Shown here: piece by piece, positions 25,235 through 34,205 of the stretch | How the letters are laid out: the number at the start of each line of letters is the position of its first letter | Position numbering within the stretch: the first letter of the stretch is position 1 | Source: Silicimonas sp. | GTDB taxonomy: Bacteria; Pseudomonadota; Alphaproteobacteria; Rhodobacterales; Rhodobacteraceae | DNA: 50,281 nt | Reading direction: 5' to 3' | NCBI GenBank assembly: GCA_022819605.1 | Contig: JAJEGW010000026.1 | Coordinates: forward strand, 1-50,281 | The notes under the pieces: model-generated | Seen by the model: the letters and a program-made list of their open reading frames with translations, nothing else | Databases searched by the model: none | What the model was told of the DNA's origin: nothing | Made by a program: the position numbers and the translations under genes

Positions 25235-26470
25235 TCAGTCTGCGTTGGCTATGATGTCGGCGTAGCGCTCCTGGGCGTCCGCCGCCGAGATCGAGCTGTC
25301 GGCCCAGAACTCGGTCATCAGGTCTTCGATCTGACCAAGCGTGTCGGGCGACAGGGTCTGGTTGGCATCCGGCAGGATGTTGCCCTGCGCCAGAATGGCC
25401 AGTCCCTTCTTCATGCAGTCATTGGCCGCCGCAAGATCGACATCGCCGCGCACGGGCAGCGATCCCTTCTTGAGGTTGAACGCCACCTGCACTTCCTTCG
25501 AGAGCATCAGCGAAGCAAGCTCCTTCTGTGCAGCTTCCACCTCGGGATCAGACTGCTTCGGGAAGTAGAAAGCGTCGCCGCCGGTCGAGATGATCTCGTT
25601 CACGCCAAGTCCGGGCAGGCAGGAATAGTCCGTTCCGGCCATCTGGTTCGCGACCTGGAACTCGCCTTGCGCCCAGTCTCCCATGATCTGGCCACCGGCC
25701 TTGCCGGTGATCACCAGGTTAGTCGCCTGGTTCCAGTCCTGTACGTTCGAGCCCTGGCGCATCTCGCGTGCTGCCGCCGCCGCCTCGAAGACCTTGGCGT
25801 ATACCGGGCCAGCCGCAACTTCGGCGTCCTTGTCGACGCTTACCGCTGCCCAGGCTTCCGGTCCGGCCAGCGCGATCGTGATCACGCCGAAGGCACCAGA
25901 CGCCTGCCAAGGCTGATTGCCCATTGCAAGCGGAACGATGCCGCTGTCGCGAAGCTTGGGAGCTGCCGCCACGAATTCATCCCAATTCGACGGAACCGGA
26001 ACGCCAGCCTGCTCAAACGCCGCGTGGCTCAACCAGATCCACTGCCATGAGTGGATGTTGACCGGCACGCAATAGACGCGTCCGTCGATGGTGCAACTGT
26101 CAAGCAGCGAAACCGGATGCACGATATCGCGCCAGCCCTCGGCCTCGGCCACATCGGTAAGGTCGAGCATCAAGCCGGCCTCGACCAGCTCTTCGGCCTG
26201 CCGACCATGGTTGAACTGGGTAGCGCCCATCGGGTCACCGCCAGTGATCCGACTGATCATGATCGGACGCGCCACGCCGCCGGAACCGGCGATCGCGCCG
26301 TCAACCCAGTTGTGCTCGGTCATTTCATTGAACGCCTTTGCAAACTCGGCAACGGCCGCGGCTTCGCCGCCGCTGGTCCACCAATGCGTGACTTCGAGGT
26401 CCACGGCATGGGCCGCACCAGCGGCGCACATCGCAGTGCCACAAAGCAAACTCTTGAGCGATTTCATCAT
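25235..26470 (-). CDS. Extracellular sugar-binding protein of the ABC importer
   Basis: A 411-residue periplasmic binding protein. The signal peptide ends AGAAHA (cleavage after about residue 22), and the mature protein begins VDLEVTHWWTSGGEAAAV. HWWTSGGE, RITGGDPMGATQFNHG and TGKAGGQIMGDWAQGEF closely resemble the monosaccharide-type binding proteins of rhizobia and rhodobacteria. Two ATGs sit in tandem at 26470 and 26467 behind GGGAGA; either could start. Being first and abundant fits a periplasmic receptor. The ligand is probably a sugar, not further resolved. Confidence 0.92.
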   Translation of the reverse strand: MMKSLKSLLCGTAMCAAGAAHAVDLEVTHWWTSGGEAAAVAEFAKAFNEMTEHNWVDGAIAGSGGVARPIMISRITGGDPMGATQFNHGRQAEELVEAGLMLDLTDVAEAEGWRDIVHPVSLLDSCTIDGRVYCVPVNIHSWQWIWLSHAAFEQAGVPVPSNWDEFVAAAPKLRDSGIVPLAMGNQPWQASGAFGVITIALAGPEAWAAVSVDKDAEVAAGPVYAKVFEAAAAAREMRQGSNVQDWNQATNLVITGKAGGQIMGDWAQGEFQVANQMAGTDYSCLPGLGVNEIISTGGDAFYFPKQSDPEVEAAQKELASLMLSKEVQVAFNLKKGSLPVRGDVDLAAANDCMKKGLAILAQGNILPDANQTLSPDTLGQIEDLMTEFWADSSISAADAQERYADIIANAD

Positions 26471-26722
26471 ATTCTCCCTGTTGTCTGTCAGACTGCGGGC
26501 GCAGGTAAGTCAATTGGACTGACAAATCAAGCGGGATTCCTTGCACGGAGCAACTCCGTTCATTCGGATGCCCTCTGCACGGCAACCGCGCACTGCGCAG
26601 GACGGTTGCAGCGTGCTGGAAGCGAGGCGTCATCTCGCTAACGTCGTGACTGGGAGGCTGGCCCACGCTGATCGGTCCCATACGTGATGGCATCCCTGAC
26701 GCGCGTGACTGTTCCTCGCCCT
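26471..26722 (-). promoter_or_regulatory. Upstream region of the sugar operon
   Basis: About 250 bp upstream of the binding-protein gene, where the operon promoter and operator should lie. I see no outstanding consensus promoter; short palindromes such as GCGCACTGCGC (near 26590) are candidates only. No regulator gene is adjacent. Confidence 0.3.
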
Positions 26723-26802
26723 GGACTGTCACTGATCTGCTGGAGAAACCGGTCGCAAGGAGCGTGGGGAAAAACCGCACGCTGGTGCTCGAATCATGTG
26801 AC
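26723..26802. repeat. Imperfect 80-bp direct repeat, copy 1
   Basis: Begins GGACTGTCACTGATCTGCTG. It matches 30098-30176 over its whole length with about eight substitutions and one single-base indel (roughly 89% by eye), in the same orientation. Together the copies bracket the two TbpB-like lipoprotein genes. Confidence 0.85.
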
Positions 26803-26887
26803 GGCCTGCATCCGCAACCTGCCGCCACGGGCGCGGCAAACGACGAAACCTGCGGGCACGGTCGAAGCGCCTCCTGTGAGCCGACCC

Positions 26888-27826
26888 CTACCGCCGCGTC
26901 GCGCCGAAGGCGCCCACGATGCCGGAATGCTCGAAGACGCCCGCCGCCTCGGCGTGGCCGGGACCGTGGAAGCCGCCCAGGATGCGCGTGCCGGCCACCC
27001 CAGCCGCGAATGTCCCGTCCGGACCGGCCGCGACGCTCTCGAACGACACCGTCCCGACCGCGTGCGCCGTCCCGCGGTCGATGTTCATGATGCCGCCGAA
27101 AGCGACGTCGAGGGAGGCGCCGGACCCGTCGCTCCCGGAGCGGAGGTCCCAGGTCAGGACCGCGTCCCCCACGAGCCGCTCGCCGCGGGCATCCCCGGTG
27201 ACGGGCGTTCCCGCCATGATGCCGAACCAGGTCGCGCTGCCGGTCGGCGGGGATCCCGCGAGCTCGCCCAGGGCGATCCCGTACAAGACGTCGACGGGGC
27301 CCTCGTCGCCGGGACCCTCGTCGCCGGGCCCGATCTCGTTCAGGACCGCGAACGAGCCGTGCTCCAGCCAAGCGCCGAGACTGGCGAGGTCCGCGCCCGT
27401 GTGCGTCGAGGCCTCCCACCACAGGGTGACGCCGCGCTTCGAGCCGATGGCGACGGGAGCGCCCTGCCTGAGGGGCGTGTTCGCAAGCTCGATCGTGTCG
27501 ACGGCGCCACCTGGCGATTCAGTCACGGTGCACCGCGTTCCGCCGCACCGCGTCAGGAGGCGGAACGCCGGACCCCCGGTGCCGCCCGACTCCCCGTGCA
27601 TCGTCGACAGGAAAAGGGAATCGGCGCGGGCGCGGATGTCGAGGTTTCGTTCTTGCTGCGCCTCCGCCGTCTCGACCTGCGCCGACAGCCCGGCAAGCTC
27701 CCGGATCCCTTCGACGTCGAGCGACGGCCAGGGCGCCGGCCCGGGCGCTGGACCGCCGCCCCCGGAGCAAGCCGCGAGCGGGAGGAGGGCGGCCAGCGCC
27801 AGGCTGCACGCGGAATTGTATCTCAT
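26888..27826 (-). CDS. TbpB-like lipoprotein, paralogue A
   Basis: A 312-residue protein with a lipoprotein signal (MRYNSACSLALAALLPLAAC, lipobox LAAC), a glycine/proline-rich linker, and a C-terminal beta-rich domain closing with GGFHGPGHAEAAGVFE, then GIVGAFGATRR. This ending resembles the beta-barrel lobe of transferrin-binding-protein-B-like proteins (usual form GaFyGp.a.E.gGvFe...GaFGa.R). A surface or outer-membrane lipoprotein is expected; the ligand is unknown. AAGGA precedes the ATG at 27826. An acidic repeat GPGDEGPGDEGP near residue 180 is absent from the paralogue at 28260. The two share the architecture IDRGTAHAxGTV...GPDGTF...GT.I.GGF.GPGHAEAAG.FE. Confidence 0.7.
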   Translation of the reverse strand: MRYNSACSLALAALLPLAACSGGGGPAPGPAPWPSLDVEGIRELAGLSAQVETAEAQQERNLDIRARADSLFLSTMHGESGGTGGPAFRLLTRCGGTRCTVTESPGGAVDTIELANTPLRQGAPVAIGSKRGVTLWWEASTHTGADLASLGAWLEHGSFAVLNEIGPGDEGPGDEGPVDVLYGIALGELAGSPPTGSATWFGIMAGTPVTGDARGERLVGDAVLTWDLRSGSDGSGASLDVAFGGIMNIDRGTAHAVGTVSFESVAAGPDGTFAAGVAGTRILGGFHGPGHAEAAGVFEHSGIVGAFGATRR

Positions 27827-28259
27827 GCCCGTATTCCTTGCTGCCGGGGTCGACATATGGCGCGACAATCTGCATGGCGTCGTATTGCCTCATCCAGGAA
27901 TGTCACTTTCAGCAGCACCTTTGCCGCATCAGGAACGTTACAGTAGGCCCTGCGGCTCCGGAAGCCGCATTTGGGGTAGTGTTCGGTGACAAATAGACCT
28001 GTCCGGCTTTCCTCTTTTGCCAATGCACCAGATGCCGGTTGTTTTTCCTGGTCCTGTGGGATTCTTGGGCGAGAGGCGCAAGAGCGTGGGCAGGCGGCGG
28101 TCAAAGCCCCGCGTCGTCCACGGGCTGTCCACACGGCCCGGAGGGTTTGTACGCGATTCCACAGGGTCGTAGCCGTCGCAGACGCCAGCATGATTGACGC
28201 GCTAGATCGACAAGCGGCTCGCGGCCGCCAAGACACGGCCGCCGCTCCGGACGGTGCGC
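27827..28259. other. Spacer between the two TbpB-like genes
   Basis: About 430 bp with no convincing gene on either strand. It should carry the promoter of paralogue A. A short GC-rich inverted repeat (GCGCCGAAGGCGC) lies at the end of paralogue B, inside or next to its stop. Confidence 0.35.
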
Positions 28260-29150
28260 CTACTGCCGTGTAGCGCCGAAGGCGCCGAAGATGTCGGACT
28301 GCTCGAAGATGCCGGCCGCCTCGGCGTGGCCGGGACCCTGGAAGCCGCCATGGATGCGCGTGCCCGACTGGCCGCGCGAGAATGTCCCGTCCGGACCGAC
28401 CTCCAGGTCGGAGAAGATTACCGTCCCGATCGCGTGCGCGGTCCCGCGGTCGATGTTCCTGATGCCGCTGAACGCCGCGTCGAGGCCGCCAGCGGCCATG
28501 TCGTAGTTCAGCGCCGCCGTCCCCACGAGCCGGTCGCCCTCTTCATCCCCGGAGGTGGTCGTTCCAACCATGATGCCGAGCCAGCTCGCCGACTCCGTCA
28601 GCGGGCGTCTCGTGAGATCTCCCAGGACGAGCGCGTACGAGTAGCTGGACTCGACGTTCTCTCCCGTTACGCGATCGGTGAAGAGTCCGAAGGAGCCGTG
28701 CTCCATCCAGGCACCGAGCGAGGCTCGGTCCGCGCCCATGTGCCGACCGGTCTCCGACAGGAGCGTGATGCCGTGCGCGGAGCCGATGGCCTCGGCATCG
28801 CCACGCACGACCGGGGAGGTGGCAAGGTCGAACATGTCGCTCGTGCCGGTCACGGGATCGTGCATCTCGCAGCGCGCCCCGGAGCACTCCGGCAGCAGCC
28901 GAAACCTGCGGGTATCGTCCGGGCCGGCCACCTCCACGCGCATCGTCGACAGGATCAGGGAATCCACGCGCGCGGAATTCTCCTGCTGACGCGCCTGCTG
29001 CGCCGCCGCCGTCTCGATCGGCGCCGAAAGGCCGGTGAGATTCCTGATGTCGCCAGGCGAGAGGGCCGGCATCGACGCCGGACCGTTGCCGCACGCCGCG
29101 AGGAAGAGGGCGGTCCCGACGGCGAGGCCGCAGGCAGGATGGTGTCTCAT
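28260..29150 (-). CDS. TbpB-like lipoprotein, paralogue B
   Basis: A 296-residue protein with lipoprotein signal MRHHPACGLAVGTALFLAAC (lipobox LAAC) followed by a helical stretch (IETAAAQQARQQENSARVDS) and a beta-rich C-terminal domain ending GGFQGPGHAEAAGIFEQ, then IFGAFGATRQ. The ATG at 29150 has AGGGAGA upstream; the longer frame is dismissed because it would bury the signal peptide. It is the clear paralogue of the gene at 26888: same length class, same domain order, conserved RGTAHAIGTV and GPDGTF. Likely a tandem duplication followed by divergence. The function is inferred only from the TbpB-like ending. Confidence 0.7.
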   Translation of the reverse strand: MRHHPACGLAVGTALFLAACGNGPASMPALSPGDIRNLTGLSAPIETAAAQQARQQENSARVDSLILSTMRVEVAGPDDTRRFRLLPECSGARCEMHDPVTGTSDMFDLATSPVVRGDAEAIGSAHGITLLSETGRHMGADRASLGAWMEHGSFGLFTDRVTGENVESSYSYALVLGDLTRRPLTESASWLGIMVGTTTSGDEEGDRLVGTAALNYDMAAGGLDAAFSGIRNIDRGTAHAIGTVIFSDLEVGPDGTFSRGQSGTRIHGGFQGPGHAEAAGIFEQSDIFGAFGATRQ

Positions 29151-30302
29151 GTCGATCTCCCTTGTTGGCGCCGCCGGGCGAATCCTCGCACTGAAGCGGC
29201 AGGGTAAACGATATTCCGTGAGTTGTGTGTGCGAAGCTGGGAGATGCGCGTGCTTTTTTCGTGGCCTTTCGGCGCTCTCGATGCCGTCCTCGCCCTGCGG
29301 TGCCCGAATCCCCCGCCGCCGGCACCGGACTGATTCGGCCCAGGCCGGAAGGACGGAGACCAGCGCGGAGACCACCTGCTGCGCCGTGTTGTTTTTTGAA
29401 CTGCTCTGACGTGAATTTCCCGCGCCTTTTCATCGGGATTGGTAAAGTTCTTCCCGCTTTCCGCTGACATGGCTGAACTTGGGTCGGCGATTTCCTGCTC
29501 AAAATGGCAATGACCGGCCATTCGACCCGCCGTCGATTCATGAGATTCCGGTCTTCAGGTCAGGAATTGAGCGATTCACGGATCGCCGCGAGGCATCGAT
29601 CCCGCAGCCGGGCGACCGGCTTGCCCTAAATTGCCGGCGGATCGGGGGCCCTCGATTGTTGGCACCGGAAATGCGAGATTTCCCGCTCGCTGATCGTCGC
29701 GTTTTCGATCATGGAGACTTCGGTCAGCCCCGGGACAAGCATCCGCCGGAGCGCAAGCAGGGCGCACAGGATCGGAAGGCCGTCCGCGTGGCCCAAGCGG
29801 TCGCGCAGGCTGAGAACCATCGGCTGGCAGAGACGCAGCCGGTCCGGAACCAAGGCGATCAGGACGACCCGCAGGCACGCGTGAACCGAATCCCGCCGCA
29901 GCAGCAGCCAGCGCCGCGCGCCGCCATACGCGGCGCTGGACGCACTCCTCCAGCGTCATGTCCGGCGAGAGGCGAAACTACATTCCGTGACAACCGGTCG
30001 AATCTAGGGCTGGCTCTCGACGGCGTCGAGGTCGCTGCCTGCACTCTACGTCAAGGAGGCTGCTGGATTATGGCTGCCCGGGAAAGAAGGCATTCCCGGA
30101 CTGTCACTGATCTGCTGGGGAAACAGGTCGCAAGGAACGTGTGAAAAACCACACGCTCGTGCTCGAATAACGTGACATCCTACACAGGCCCGACATGCGT
30201 CACGACATTCTCGTCCCAGCGGCTCAAGTTCGCATCTCGCCAGGATCGAATCGGGACCTCTTGTTTCCGGACTCGGTACGGGCCAATTGCCGGAGGCGGC
30301 GA
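29151..30302. other. 1.15-kb region without a recognised gene
   Basis: Upstream of paralogue B. Several overlapping frames are open (for example plus 29479-30144, minus 29576-29959) because of the high GC. The minus strand also has a stretch in another frame containing DRLRLCQPMVLSLRDRLGHA and SMIENATISEREI that looks slightly protein-like, but I recognise no family and see no consistent start or ribosome binding site. The 80-bp repeat copy 2 lies at its end. It may be decayed sequence. Confidence 0.4.
30098..30176. repeat. Imperfect 80-bp direct repeat, copy 2
   Basis: Begins GGACTGTCACTGATCTGCTG, like copy 1 at 26723-26802, in the same orientation, and lies about 125 bp from the 3' end of the FAD/GcvT gene. 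No terminal inverted repeats or transposase are associated, so whether it is a small non-autonomous element or a trace of segmental duplication is open. Confidence 0.85.
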
Positions 30303-32723
30303 TCATGCCCGCATCCGCTGCCCCTCTGGATCGAACAGCGGCTGCACAAGGCGCCTTGCCCTGCGCAGTTCTCCCAGAATCTCGACTTGAACTTCCAAAT
30401 CCTCCGACGCCAGTTCTGCGGGGACAAGCCCAAAGGCAATCGACCTGTCCTGCCAATGCGAATACCCGCCCGACGTGCAGAACCCGACAACGCTGTCCTC
30501 GTGCCAGATCGGCTCCCATGCAACGACATCTGCGTCGTCCGCATCGACCTCGAAGGCGCAAAGGCGTCGCGCCGGCCCGGCATCGCGTTCTCGTTCGGCA
30601 GCCGCGCGCCCGATGAAATCGCCGTTCTTGCCGAACGCAATGAACCTGTCGAGCCCGGTTTCGGCGGCGGTGTAGTCCTGCGAATACTCCCGCTGCCAGG
30701 ATCCGAAGAAGCGATCGAGCCGGAGCGACATCATCGCACGCATCCCGAAAGGACGAAGATCGAACTCGCGACCGGCTTCGCTCAACACCTGCCACAGATG
30801 CCGCTGCGAGGTCAGGTCGCAATAGATTTCGTAGCCAAGATCCCCGGTATAGCTCACGCGCTGCACTGTGCAGTCGGCCATTCCCAGGGTGAGCCTCCGC
30901 ACACCGAGGAACGGAAACGCCTCGTTCGACACGTCTGCTCCGCAAGCGCGTGCCAACAGGTCGCGCGCTTCAGGGCCGGCAATCTGGAAGCCCGTCTGCG
31001 CGTCGGAAATGTTCCGGACGGTTGCCTCATCCGCTTCCGAAAGGTGCTTCTCGAACCAGCGAAGATGGAAGTCCTGGCTGCCATAGCTGGCCGTGAGCCG
31101 GTACTCGTCCTCTGCAAGGCAGGATACCGTGAAGTCTCCCACAAGGCGCCCTGACGGCGCCAGCATCGGCGTCAGGCTGAGGCGGCCTTGTCGTGGAATG
31201 CGGCCGGCCATGATCCGGTCGAGCCAAGCCCGCGCTCCCGGCCCCTGCACCTGGAACTTGCTGAAATTGTGCACCTCGTTGATCCCGACCCTCTCCCGCA
31301 CGTGCCGGACTTCCTGCCTGACGGCATCCCATGCGTTGGAGCGCCGGAAACTCGGAGCTTCCAGCCGTGGCTCCCCGGGCAGGGCGAAGTAATTCACGAC
31401 TTCCAGACCGTAGGCCTCGCCAAACACCGCGTTCATCCCGTCCCAGATGTCGTACATTGGCGTCGTGCGGAACGGTCGCGCAGCCGGCAGTTCCTCGTTC
31501 GGGTAGCTGACGGAAAATCGCCGCCGATAGTTCTCGGTCACCTTCGGAACGGTGTAGCCCGGCGTGGTCCAGCGCCCGTAGCGCGACACGTCCATGGCCC
31601 ACGGGTCGCGCTCAGGTGCACCCTCGATCATCCATTGCGCCAGCGCGAGACCGACGCCCCCGCCCTGGCTGAATCCAGCCATCACTGCGCATGCGGACCA
31701 GTAATTCCTCAACCCCGGCACGGGTCCGACCAGCGGATTGCCGTCTGGCGCAAAGGTGAAGGGACCGTGTATCGCGCGCTTGATCCCGGCGCGCTCAAGT
31801 ATCGGGAACCGGCGATAGGCAAAGTCCACAGCCTCTTCGATCTTGTCGAACTGGTCGTTCAGCAGTTCATGTCCGAAGTTCCAGGGCGTTCCGTCCACGG
31901 CCCAGGGTTCGCAGGGCTGCTCGTAGAAGCCGATGACGAACCCCTTGCCTTCCTGCCTCAGATAGCTTTCGCCTCCCGGATCGATGACATGCGGGATCTC
32001 CTCGTCCCTCGCCGCGATTTCCGGCACGTCCTCCGTCACGAGATACTGGTGGGCCATCGGCAGAAGCGGCAGGTAAATTCCCGCCATTGACGCGACCTCG
32101 CGTGCCCACAGCCCCGCTGCGTTGACCACGTGTTCCGCAACGACGACGCCTTTCTCCGTTACAACGTCCCAGTTGCCGTCCGTGCGCATGTTGGTTTCGA
32201 CCACGCGGTTTTGCGTGATGATCTCGGCACCGCCCATCCGCGCCGCCCTGGCATAGGCGTGAGTGGTCCCGGATGGGTCAAGGTGGCCGTCGAGCGGGTC
32301 GTAGAGCGCACCCAAGACGCCTTCGACATTCACGAAATCGGCCATTTCGACAATCTCGGCGGGAGTCAGGATCCGGGTCTCCAGCCCCATGTATCGGTGC
32401 TTGGCTCGCTCGGCCTTGAGCATGTCCAGACGCTCGGGGGTGTCAGCCAGGGTCAGCCCGCCACAGTGATGCAGGCCGCACGACATGCCGGTCCTTTCCT
32501 CGAGTTCGTCGTAAAGACCGATCGTGTATCCCTGCAGCGCGGCCATGTTGGTGTCGCCGTTCAGCGTGTGGAACCCGCCCGCAGCATGCCATGTCGACCC
32601 GCTGGTGAGGTCCGAACGCTCGATCAGCATGACATCCTGCCATCCAAGCTTGGTCAGGTGATACAGGACGGAACAGCCAACGACTCCGCCGCCAATGACC
32701 ACGACGCGTGCTTGTGTCTTCAT
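30303..32723 (-). CDS. FAD-dependent demethylating dehydrogenase with GcvT domain (dimethylglycine/sarcosine dehydrogenase-like)
   Basis: An 806-residue two-domain enzyme. The N-terminal half is a DAO-type FAD oxidoreductase: VVVIGGGVVGCSVLYHL dinucleotide motif, then TSGSTWHAAGG, where such enzymes attach or contact FAD, and GLRNYWSACAVMAGFSQGGG. The C-terminal half (from about residue 430) is GcvT-like: EVHNFSKFQVQGPGARAWL, then VSYTGDLGYEIYC and GMRAMMSLRLDRFFGSW. Enzymes of this design oxidise N-methyl groups of dimethylglycine, sarcosine or similar amines and pass formaldehyde to tetrahydrofolate. AGGAGG lies 6 bp before the ATG. It is last in a minus-strand unit behind a Rieske oxygenase, which suggests sequential demethylation of a quaternary amine. 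Confidence 0.88.
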   Translation of the reverse strand: MKTQARVVVIGGGVVGCSVLYHLTKLGWQDVMLIERSDLTSGSTWHAAGGFHTLNGDTNMAALQGYTIGLYDELEERTGMSCGLHHCGGLTLADTPERLDMLKAERAKHRYMGLETRILTPAEIVEMADFVNVEGVLGALYDPLDGHLDPSGTTHAYARAARMGGAEIITQNRVVETNMRTDGNWDVVTEKGVVVAEHVVNAAGLWAREVASMAGIYLPLLPMAHQYLVTEDVPEIAARDEEIPHVIDPGGESYLRQEGKGFVIGFYEQPCEPWAVDGTPWNFGHELLNDQFDKIEEAVDFAYRRFPILERAGIKRAIHGPFTFAPDGNPLVGPVPGLRNYWSACAVMAGFSQGGGVGLALAQWMIEGAPERDPWAMDVSRYGRWTTPGYTVPKVTENYRRRFSVSYPNEELPAARPFRTTPMYDIWDGMNAVFGEAYGLEVVNYFALPGEPRLEAPSFRRSNAWDAVRQEVRHVRERVGINEVHNFSKFQVQGPGARAWLDRIMAGRIPRQGRLSLTPMLAPSGRLVGDFTVSCLAEDEYRLTASYGSQDFHLRWFEKHLSEADEATVRNISDAQTGFQIAGPEARDLLARACGADVSNEAFPFLGVRRLTLGMADCTVQRVSYTGDLGYEIYCDLTSQRHLWQVLSEAGREFDLRPFGMRAMMSLRLDRFFGSWQREYSQDYTAAETGLDRFIAFGKNGDFIGRAAAERERDAGPARRLCAFEVDADDADVVAWEPIWHEDSVVGFCTSGGYSHWQDRSIAFGLVPAELASEDLEVQVEILGELRRARRLVQPLFDPEGQRMRA

Positions 32724-32759
32724 GTCTGCCTCCTGCTCAACCTGATTTCCGCCGACTGC

Positions 32760-32996
32760 TCAATCGACCCTCCCCAAGTTCGCCAGTCGCGCCCGAAGCG
32801 CTTCCGCCCGTTCGTCACCTCGTTCAAGAGCAAAGATCCACGCATGCGTCAGAAAGAACGCGGCGGAGTCGATGTCGTCCGATGCCTCCGACTTGTCCGC
32901 AACCACGGCATAAAGTCCGATCAACGCGTCGCCGTCACCAGATTCATGGGCTGCAAGGAGCTCGCGTTCGAGGGCTGGCAGTTCATCTGCAGTCAC
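32760..32996 (-). CDS. Small protein coupled to the Rieske oxygenase
   Basis: 78 residues, mostly predicted helix (ELPALERELLAAHESGDGDA, then IDSAAFFLTHAWIFALERGD). It starts at a GTG that overlaps the Rieske stop by 4 nt (GTGA), so it is almost certainly translated with it. It ends 36 bp before the FAD/GcvT gene. I recall small proteins of this kind beside Rieske amine oxygenases in alphaproteobacteria; they have no assigned function. A role as subunit, chaperone or adaptor of the oxygenase is inference. There is no cysteine, metal motif or signal peptide. Confidence 0.7.
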   Translation of the reverse strand: MTADELPALERELLAAHESGDGDALIGLYAVVADKSEASDDIDSAAFFLTHAWIFALERGDERAEALRARLANLGRVD

Positions 32997-34138
32997 TCGG
33001 CGGCCACCATTGCTTCGGACATGCGTTCGGCAACCCAACGGTGGAACAGGTGGGTCGGCCGATCCATCACCGGGGAAAACCGGCCGCCGTCAAATCCCGG
33101 GGCGCAACGTGCTGCCTGCATTCCTTCCACGACGCCGACGTCTTCGATGAAGACCTCCTTCCACTGTTCGGCGTTCTTCGACCGCAGTGAATCGGGCGTA
33201 TCCGGCGAGGCGTAGTAGAGATGGATGTGCTCCCGGGTCATGCCAGGCCCCTTGGCTTCGAGGATGAACACGAAGAAATGGTCGCGCTGAACGCCTAGCA
33301 GCACGTTCGGCGCTACCGTGATGTATTCGCCGGCCGTGTCCCATCTCTTCGAAAGTCCGGGAAAGTCCGGGAAAACCGTCCCGTCATCGTCACGTATCTG
33401 CCGGTAGACCTCCGTGCCTTGGCCGAAGAACCGCCCCGGTGCCTCGATATGATAGTGATCCTCGAGCCGGGAATAGCTGTTCAGGCCGGGATGCACCCAA
33501 GGCAGATGGTAGCTCTCGCAAAAGTTCTCGACCGCGAGCTTCCAGTTCGTGCGACAATCCAGCTGAAAGCGGCTGTCCGGGCCGCCATGATGGATCGGGA
33601 CGTCGAACTCCGCCCAGCGGGCGATGAGGTCGGCATGCAGGTCGTCGAAGTCGGGAGCGTCTCCGGAGAAGTTCACGAAAACGACATCCATCCAGACATG
33701 CGTTCGCACTTCGAGAAGCCCGAGATTGTCGCGCTTGATCCCTGCGTGCGAGTTCCTGCCCGGCCCGCCGACATGCGGCGTCGCGACCAGCTTGCCTTCA
33801 TGGCTGTAGCACCAGGAATGATAGGGACAGCGGATCGCGCCCTCAATCGTGCGCGGCTCTGTCAAGAGGATCATGCCGCGATGGCGGCACACGTTCTGGA
33901 AGACCCGGATCTGGCCGTCCTTTCCCCTGATTACGAAGAGAGGGACGCCCAGGAAGTCGATTGGTCGGGCGTCGCCGGGTTCCGGCACATCGGCCGTGAC
34001 GCAGATGCCTGCCCATGTCGGGAACCACAGCCGTTCGCGTTCGCGCCCATAGATCTCTTCGGACGTATAGTATCCATTTGGCAGTCCGTTGGCCGTCTCC
34101 ACGGGCCGCAGCACGGATGCCAGATCACCGTTTGTCAT
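32993..34138 (-). CDS. Rieske non-haem iron oxygenase, alpha subunit (quaternary-amine monooxygenase type)
   Basis: A 381-residue oxygenase. The Rieske centre is C84-R-H86 and C104-PY-H107, with the standard 17-residue gap. The mononuclear iron site follows at ENFCESYHLPWVHPGL (H-x4-H). Proteins of this shape hydroxylate an N-methyl group of choline, glycine betaine, carnitine or proline betaine, which then leaves as formaldehyde. The ATG at 34138 has GGAGTGG upstream; the frame is open further upstream but unsupported. No ferredoxin-type reductase gene is in the window, so electrons must come from a partner encoded elsewhere. Operon order: TolB-like, Gfo/Idh/MocA, Rieske, small protein, FAD/GcvT. 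Confidence 0.9.
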   Translation of the reverse strand: MTNGDLASVLRPVETANGLPNGYYTSEEIYGRERERLWFPTWAGICVTADVPEPGDARPIDFLGVPLFVIRGKDGQIRVFQNVCRHRGMILLTEPRTIEGAIRCPYHSWCYSHEGKLVATPHVGGPGRNSHAGIKRDNLGLLEVRTHVWMDVVFVNFSGDAPDFDDLHADLIARWAEFDVPIHHGGPDSRFQLDCRTNWKLAVENFCESYHLPWVHPGLNSYSRLEDHYHIEAPGRFFGQGTEVYRQIRDDDGTVFPDFPGLSKRWDTAGEYITVAPNVLLGVQRDHFFVFILEAKGPGMTREHIHLYYASPDTPDSLRSKNAEQWKEVFIEDVGVVEGMQAARCAPGFDGGRFSPVMDRPTHLFHRWVAERMSEAMVAAE

Positions 34139-34205
34139 GTCAGCCACTCCAATGGAAGTTACGCAAGTCGCTCCAGCGGAACCGCGCAACGATGGACAAC
34201 TGCGT

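Noticed and set aside
23130..25254. Long plus-strand open frames rich in H, R, D, E opposite the ABC genes
   Set aside because: Antisense shadows produced by high GC3 in the real genes; low-complexity composition.
29479..30144. 221-codon plus-strand frame upstream of the TbpB-like genes
   Set aside because: Low-complexity Q/R/P-rich text, no start site support, runs into the 80-bp repeat.
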